From Labilibaculum sp. K2S (GTDB lineage: Bacteria > Bacteroidota > Bacteroidia > Bacteroidales > Marinifilaceae), in assembly GCF_030372765.1 (NCBI RefSeq), contig NZ_JAUCMW010000005.1, forward strand, positions 62,001 through 126,000: DNA of 64,000 bases. The letters are read 5' to 3'. Numbering within the stretch: the stretch's first letter is position 1; each line of letters begins with the position of its first letter. Below are positions 62,654 through 64,000 of this stretch, piece after piece. Below the pieces are notes generated by a model, which saw nothing but the letters and a program-made list of their open reading frames with translations, made no database searches and was not told where the DNA came from. The translations under genes were made by a program, and so were the position numbers.

Positions 62654-63736
62654 ATGAAAGAAGTATTATTTATTGCTCCTGGGAATACCAACAGTAAAGG
62701 TGGGATAGGCTTGTGTGTAAATAATTATTCGAAACACATTAAGCCATTTAAGCTGATTGTTACTCATCGCTTCAACTCTAAAGTGTTGAATAGTATTTGG
62801 TTTCCTGTTTGTGTAATTGAATTGATATTTCGCCTTTTAATAGATTCAGAGATTAAAATTATTCATATTCACGGAGCATCGAAAGGCAGTTTTTACCGCA
62901 AATACATTCTGTTCTCGATTGTTCACAGGTTATTTAACAAGAAACTGATCTATCACATACACGGAGGAGGTTTTCGCGATTTTTATTTGGAATCACCGGT
63001 ATTTATACAAAAGAGAATTCGTTACGTAATTCAGTCTGCAGATGTTGTTTTTTGCCTGACTGAAAAATGGAGGCATTTCTTTTCCAGTGCGTTTCATCCG
63101 AAGCAGATTGTGATTTTGAACAACATGATTGTTCCTCCGGACGAACCCAATAAAATAGTGTTGAATGGCAAACTTCAGTTTCTCTTTTTGGGCTTAATTG
63201 GTGACAATAAGGGAATATTTGATTTACTAAAAACCATATCGAAAAACAGACCTATTTTTGAGGGTAAATTAACTTTAAAGGTTGCCGGCAATGGCGAAGT
63301 TGCCCGGCTAAAGAAATACATTGCGGGCTGGAAACTGGAGAGTCTGGTACAATTTGAAGGTTGGGCAGATGCAGAGAAAAAAGACCGCTTGCTGCGCTCA
63401 TCGCATATTTTTATTTTGCCTTCTTACAAGGAAGGATTGCCTTTATCTATTTTGGAAGCAATGAGTTATTCACTGCCGATCATATCAAGTAATGCCGGAG
63501 GAATTCCTGATTTAATTTACAAATACAAGAATGGCATTTTAGTGGATGCCGGAAATGAGGAAGAGATAAAAAAAGCCATTTTAAAATTACTAAACAACCA
63601 TAATCTGATACAAATCTACTCTGAAAGGTCGGCAAAAGGAAGCGTTGACTTTTATCCGCAAAGCGTTTTAAAAACTCTATTTTCTATCTACCATGAACTA
63701 TCGGGGAGTAAGGGATTACTTATTGAGCAAAATTAA
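62654..63736 (+). CDS. Family 4 glycosyltransferase
   Basis: The product is 360 residues with a GT-B fold. The N-terminal glycine-rich acceptor loop is APGNTNSKGGIGLCVNNYSK. The C-terminal donor half has KLQFLFLGLIGDNKGIFDLL, LKVAGNGEVARLKKYI, VQFEGWADAEKKDRLLRSS and the signature E-x7-E region FILPSYKEGLPLSILEAMSY, followed by SSNAGGIPDLI. These fix it as a retaining GT4 enzyme. The sugar donor cannot be told. It follows the deacetylase by 119 bp and its 3' end overlaps the last, partial gene by 44 bp. Confidence 0.92.
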   Translation: MKEVLFIAPGNTNSKGGIGLCVNNYSKHIKPFKLIVTHRFNSKVLNSIWFPVCVIELIFRLLIDSEIKIIHIHGASKGSFYRKYILFSIVHRLFNKKLIYHIHGGGFRDFYLESPVFIQKRIRYVIQSADVVFCLTEKWRHFFSSAFHPKQIVILNNMIVPPDEPNKIVLNGKLQFLFLGLIGDNKGIFDLLKTISKNRPIFEGKLTLKVAGNGEVARLKKYIAGWKLESLVQFEGWADAEKKDRLLRSSHIFILPSYKEGLPLSILEAMSYSLPIISSNAGGIPDLIYKYKNGILVDAGNEEEIKKAILKLLNNHNLIQIYSERSAKGSVDFYPQSVLKTLFSIYHELSGSKGLLIEQN

Positions 63737-64000
63737 ATTTGGGTACCGTTTTTCAAAGGAATTGCAACGAATTACGGAACTGTATTCAATGAGTGATTCT
63801 GAACTGCTGGAATTAAAAAACCGGGAATTTGTAAAGCAATATCAAAATGCATTTGCCAATTCAAAGTTTTATAAAAGTCTGTATCAGGAGCATGGTTTGA
63901 ACCTAAATTCAATTCAATCTACCGATGATGCAAAGCTGATTCCAATCATCACAAAAGAAGATATTCGCCATCGGGTTGATGAGTTGCTTACGTGTAATAA
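63693..64000 (+). CDS. CapK/PaaK-like adenylate-forming enzyme, C-terminus off window
   Basis: The frame opens at ATG 63693 (MNYRGVRDYLLSKIKFGYRF) and runs to the right edge, so only ~102 residues are seen. The part present matches the N-terminus of phenylacetate-CoA ligase/CapK-like proteins: SDSELLELKNREFVKQYQNA, FANSKFYKSLYQEHGL and DDAKLIPIITKEDIRHRVDE. The ATP-binding motifs lie outside the window. CapK homologues are common in capsule and O-antigen operons, where their activity is not well defined. It overlaps the GT4 gene by 44 bp. The M at 63795 is an alternative start. Confidence 0.75.
   Translation, partial: MNYRGVRDYLLSKIKFGYRFSKELQRITELYSMSDSELLELKNREFVKQYQNAFANSKFYKSLYQEHGLNLNSIQSTDDAKLIPIITKEDIRHRVDELLTCN

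Overview
The window looks like a chromosome segment of a Bacteroidota bacterium. The support is low GC, TAnnTTTG-type promoters with weak ribosome binding sites, a TonB-dependent receptor with an N-terminal carboxypeptidase-regulatory-like domain, an UpxY-type antiterminator, a short-chain threonine dehydrogenase, a DUF349 protein and a MaeB-type malic enzyme fused to a phosphotransacetylase domain. A marine member of the Marinilabiliales (Labilibaculum or Marinifilum type) would fit, but that placement is recall and has not been tested. I saw no rRNA or tRNA gene and no CRISPR array.

Bases 1-36,950 are mostly ordinary core and metabolic genes. In order they are: a truncated secreted subtilase; an AddA/RecB-like helicase-nuclease; a YwqK-like lipoprotein; an isocitrate dehydrogenase overlapping an HD-domain gene; a DUF2284 protein; an SLC13 permease with CysQ (sulfate assimilation); an S9 peptidase; threonine dehydrogenase divergent from an Lrp regulator; and a large hybrid histidine kinase. 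A probable organophosphate-scavenging locus follows (phytase, TonB receptor, a lipoprotein and a 5'-nucleotidase), then QueE, a porin, rubrerythrin, TrmD, Hsp20, a DUF349 protein, CTP synthase and YidC. Most transcription units end in clear intrinsic terminators.

Bases 37,000-47,500 form an accessory region rich in repeats. Eight palindromic repeat units lie at 37,011-38,690, with a DUF559 endonuclease cassette inserted among them; three more lie at 46,906-47,300. Between these clusters are two gene modules. One is a patatin-like phospholipase, a lipoprotein and a 94-residue protein. The other is a voltage-gated cation channel overlapping a PD-(D/E)XK (Mrr-like) nuclease. Each module is preceded by a copy of the same ~380 bp noncoding block (38,721 and 43,531). 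Between the modules, next to an unrecognised 256-residue protein, is an array of eight CCAAGACA repeats at a nearly exact 21 bp period (42,398-42,565). The array and the channel-nuclease pair are the best candidates for undescribed biology.

After malic enzyme (47,538-49,808) comes a ~590 bp leader with a strong intrinsic terminator. It is followed by an UpxY-led surface polysaccharide operon that runs off the right edge: WecC and WecB (UDP-ManNAcA synthesis), a Wzx-type flippase, a sugar aminotransferase, an ATP-grasp ligase, a transferase gene ruined by an internal deletion, two glycosyltransferases, a Wzy/WaaL-like membrane protein, a GNAT/FemAB-like acyltransferase, a polysaccharide deacetylase and the start of a CapK/PaaK-like adenylating enzyme.
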